Shown: piece after piece, positions 20,101 to 20,923 of the stretch | Position numbering within the stretch: the stretch's first letter is position 1 | How the letters are laid out: each line of letters opens with the position of its first letter | Source of the DNA: Beroe ovata | Taxonomy: Eukaryota; Ctenophora; Nuda; Beroida; Beroidae | NCBI GenBank assembly: GCA_946803715.1 | Contig: CAMPET010000014.1 | Location: 607,188-628,110, forward strand | DNA length: 20,923 bases | Direction of reading: 5' to 3' | Made by a program: the position numbers and the translations under genes | The notes under the pieces: model-generated | Database searches by the model: none | Told to the model about the DNA's origin: nothing | Seen by the model: only the letters and a program-made list of their open reading frames with translations

Positions 20101-20571
20101 GAACTTGTGTGTTTGTTTGTGAGGCTCCGAGTGTATTCTAACTGTTAATTTGAGAGAGATAATTAAGGCAACGCTCTCCATACACTGACTATGGAGGATT
20201 AGTATACTCTAATCTCCTAATGGCTGGTCCCATAATTTGCTGCTTGACTCAGATGGGACTAAACAAATGGTATTCTGTCTTTCTCCTGGTATACGAATGA
20301 AGGGAGGAGTCAGCTTAACCTCAGAAGTTTGGTTTCATGGAAATTGGCTTTTTCTCGCCCTTCCCCACTAATAGACAAGAGAAACACGTCGCACATTCAC
20401 AGACACAGACACACGCAGACACACACACAGTCCACCCACGCTCAATCTTACGACTCTCTGGGGAAGCTATGGTAAACTCCTCATTTCTTACAACTTATTT
20501 CAGGTTTTCATGGTATGCTGAATCAGACAAGAGCACACTGACCATCAACAACGTTCAGAAGCAGGATGAAG
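17137..20571 (+). CDS. Immunoglobulin-domain protein, 5' part (partial)
   Basis: Exons on plus: 17669-17752, 17823-17924, 18011-18103, 18549-18687, 20504-20571, all joining in frame; the gene runs off the right edge. A first exon 17137-17320 (61 codons, ending in the hydrophobic stretch SVLFLITSCTFICLQ before donor GTAAAC) also joins in phase and could hold the signal sequence, but its 45-residue lead is odd, so it is the weakest part. Ig domain 1 spans the three exons from 17669: PETQVVAEGSYAHLRIAV, the core Trp in GIDWLKL, and NSGGYGVYVQTSA. The usual B- and F-strand cysteines are replaced by Ile and Val. Ig domain 2 (18549 on) has SIQCSAG, the core Trp in YMWLRDN, then STLTINNVQKQDEG; its F-strand Cys would be in the next exon. 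This suggests a cell-surface or secreted Ig protein. No further domain is visible and the ligand is unknown. Confidence 0.7.
18432..18526. repeat. TCTG tetranucleotide microsatellite
   Basis: About 23 units of TCTG/GACTG in the intron just upstream of the acceptor of Ig exon 18549-18687. On plus it also supplies a pyrimidine-rich stretch near that acceptor. Confidence 0.95.
19266..19372. repeat. CA-rich microsatellite
   Basis: Interrupted ACAC/AGAC/AAAC dinucleotide and tetranucleotide runs inside the long Ig-gene intron. Confidence 0.9.
19738..19791. repeat. AAAC / AACT / ATAC tetranucleotide runs
   Basis: Successive short arrays: ACAAACAAAC, TAACTAACTAAC, ACAAACAAACAAG, then CATACATACATACG. 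They look like serial mutation of one tetranucleotide array. Confidence 0.85.
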
Positions 20572-20923
20572 GTGAGTGATTTATAGTACCTACACGATTT
20601 CCTGACAATTTCTGAAGTTGCACAACCACCATCCTGAAGTTGATAACCCCCTTTTCAATCGCTGAAACTTCGTTAAGACAATCCAGAAAACCTCTCTTAA
20701 GCTCTCTATTACTAAATATTGAGATTTGCCAATACCACACATGGACGCAAACATTTACTCTCATTCGTAAATTCACGATTATGCAGGACCTGTGTCCGTC
20801 TGCTAAACATAATGCCGGACACAGCTCTGACTCAGGAACATATTCTCAGCACAGATTCTACTCCCATAACCGATAAGACAATGGACACACAGACACAGAC
20901 ATAGACACGCAAACACACACACA
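20572..20923 (+). other. Partial intron of the Ig-domain gene at the right edge
   Basis: Starts with a strong donor (G|GTGAGTG). No exon carrying the expected Y-x-C continuation of Ig domain 2 was found before the edge; the stretch ends in a CA-rich microsatellite from about 20884. Confidence 0.55.

Larger units (their letters stand above)
18688..20503 (+). other. Long intron of the Ig-domain gene
   Basis: 1816 bp in phase 2, splitting Ig domain 2 after its core Trp region. It contains CA-rich microsatellites, AAAC/AACT and ATAC runs, and generally AT-rich DNA. A segment near 20252-20320 has a possible acceptor and a readable frame but the wrong phase for the flanking exons. Confidence 0.6.

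Noticed and set aside
20252-20330. Possible extra Ig-like exon (frame reading GTKQMVFCLSPG...)
   Set aside because: There is a plausible acceptor, but its phase does not fit between exons 18549-18687 and 20504-20571, which join directly in frame, and the donor is poor. It could be a degenerate exon copy.
20787-20815. Next exon of the Ig gene after the TTATGCAG acceptor-like site
   Set aside because: In the required phase it meets a stop codon after six residues and lacks the expected Tyr-x-Cys.

Overview
This is animal genomic DNA. Genes are split by GT-AG introns, coding islands are separated by long AC/GT and TCTG microsatellites, and the recognisable products are animal cell-adhesion proteins. 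Short introns, I-domain-less integrin alpha genes and a divergent immunoglobulin-type gene suggest an early-branching marine invertebrate, perhaps a sponge. The species cannot be fixed from this window.

Layout, left to right. (1) 45-1265, minus strand: the first two coding exons of a gene whose N-terminus resembles translation initiation factor eIF3 subunit G; the rest lies off the left edge. (2) 2774-8950, minus strand: a complete 17-exon integrin alpha gene (1085 codons plus stop). (3) 10718-15704, minus strand: a second complete integrin alpha gene (10 exons, 1071 codons plus stop), tandem to the first but diverged and with a very different intron layout. (4) 17137-20571, plus strand: the 5' part of an immunoglobulin-domain gene, head to head with the second integrin gene across about 1.4 kb that holds CpG-rich patches and a 105-bp tandem duplication. 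Every splice junction of both integrin genes was joined by hand; each keeps frame throughout and totals a multiple of three.

Both integrins have a signal peptide, a seven-bladed FG-GAP propeller with three calcium loops, thigh and calf regions, one membrane helix and the juxtamembrane GFFKR motif (KVGFFKR and KCGFFKR). They should each pair with a beta subunit encoded elsewhere to make cell-surface adhesion receptors. The Ig-domain protein may also act at the cell surface, but its ligand and full architecture are not visible.

Four single N characters (4561, 5232, 6033, 11561) look like contig joins. Two are flanked by 0.55-0.64 kb near-identical direct duplications that repeat integrin exons with only synonymous differences, and one cuts an exon in half. 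I read these as unmerged allelic contig ends, not as real exon duplications. I found no RNA genes, CRISPR arrays, viral genes or intact transposons, and nothing that amounts to a wholly new system. The most interesting material is the paired integrin gene structures, the recurrent CCATGG and GTGTACAC palindromes in non-coding DNA, and the shared integrin/Ig upstream region.
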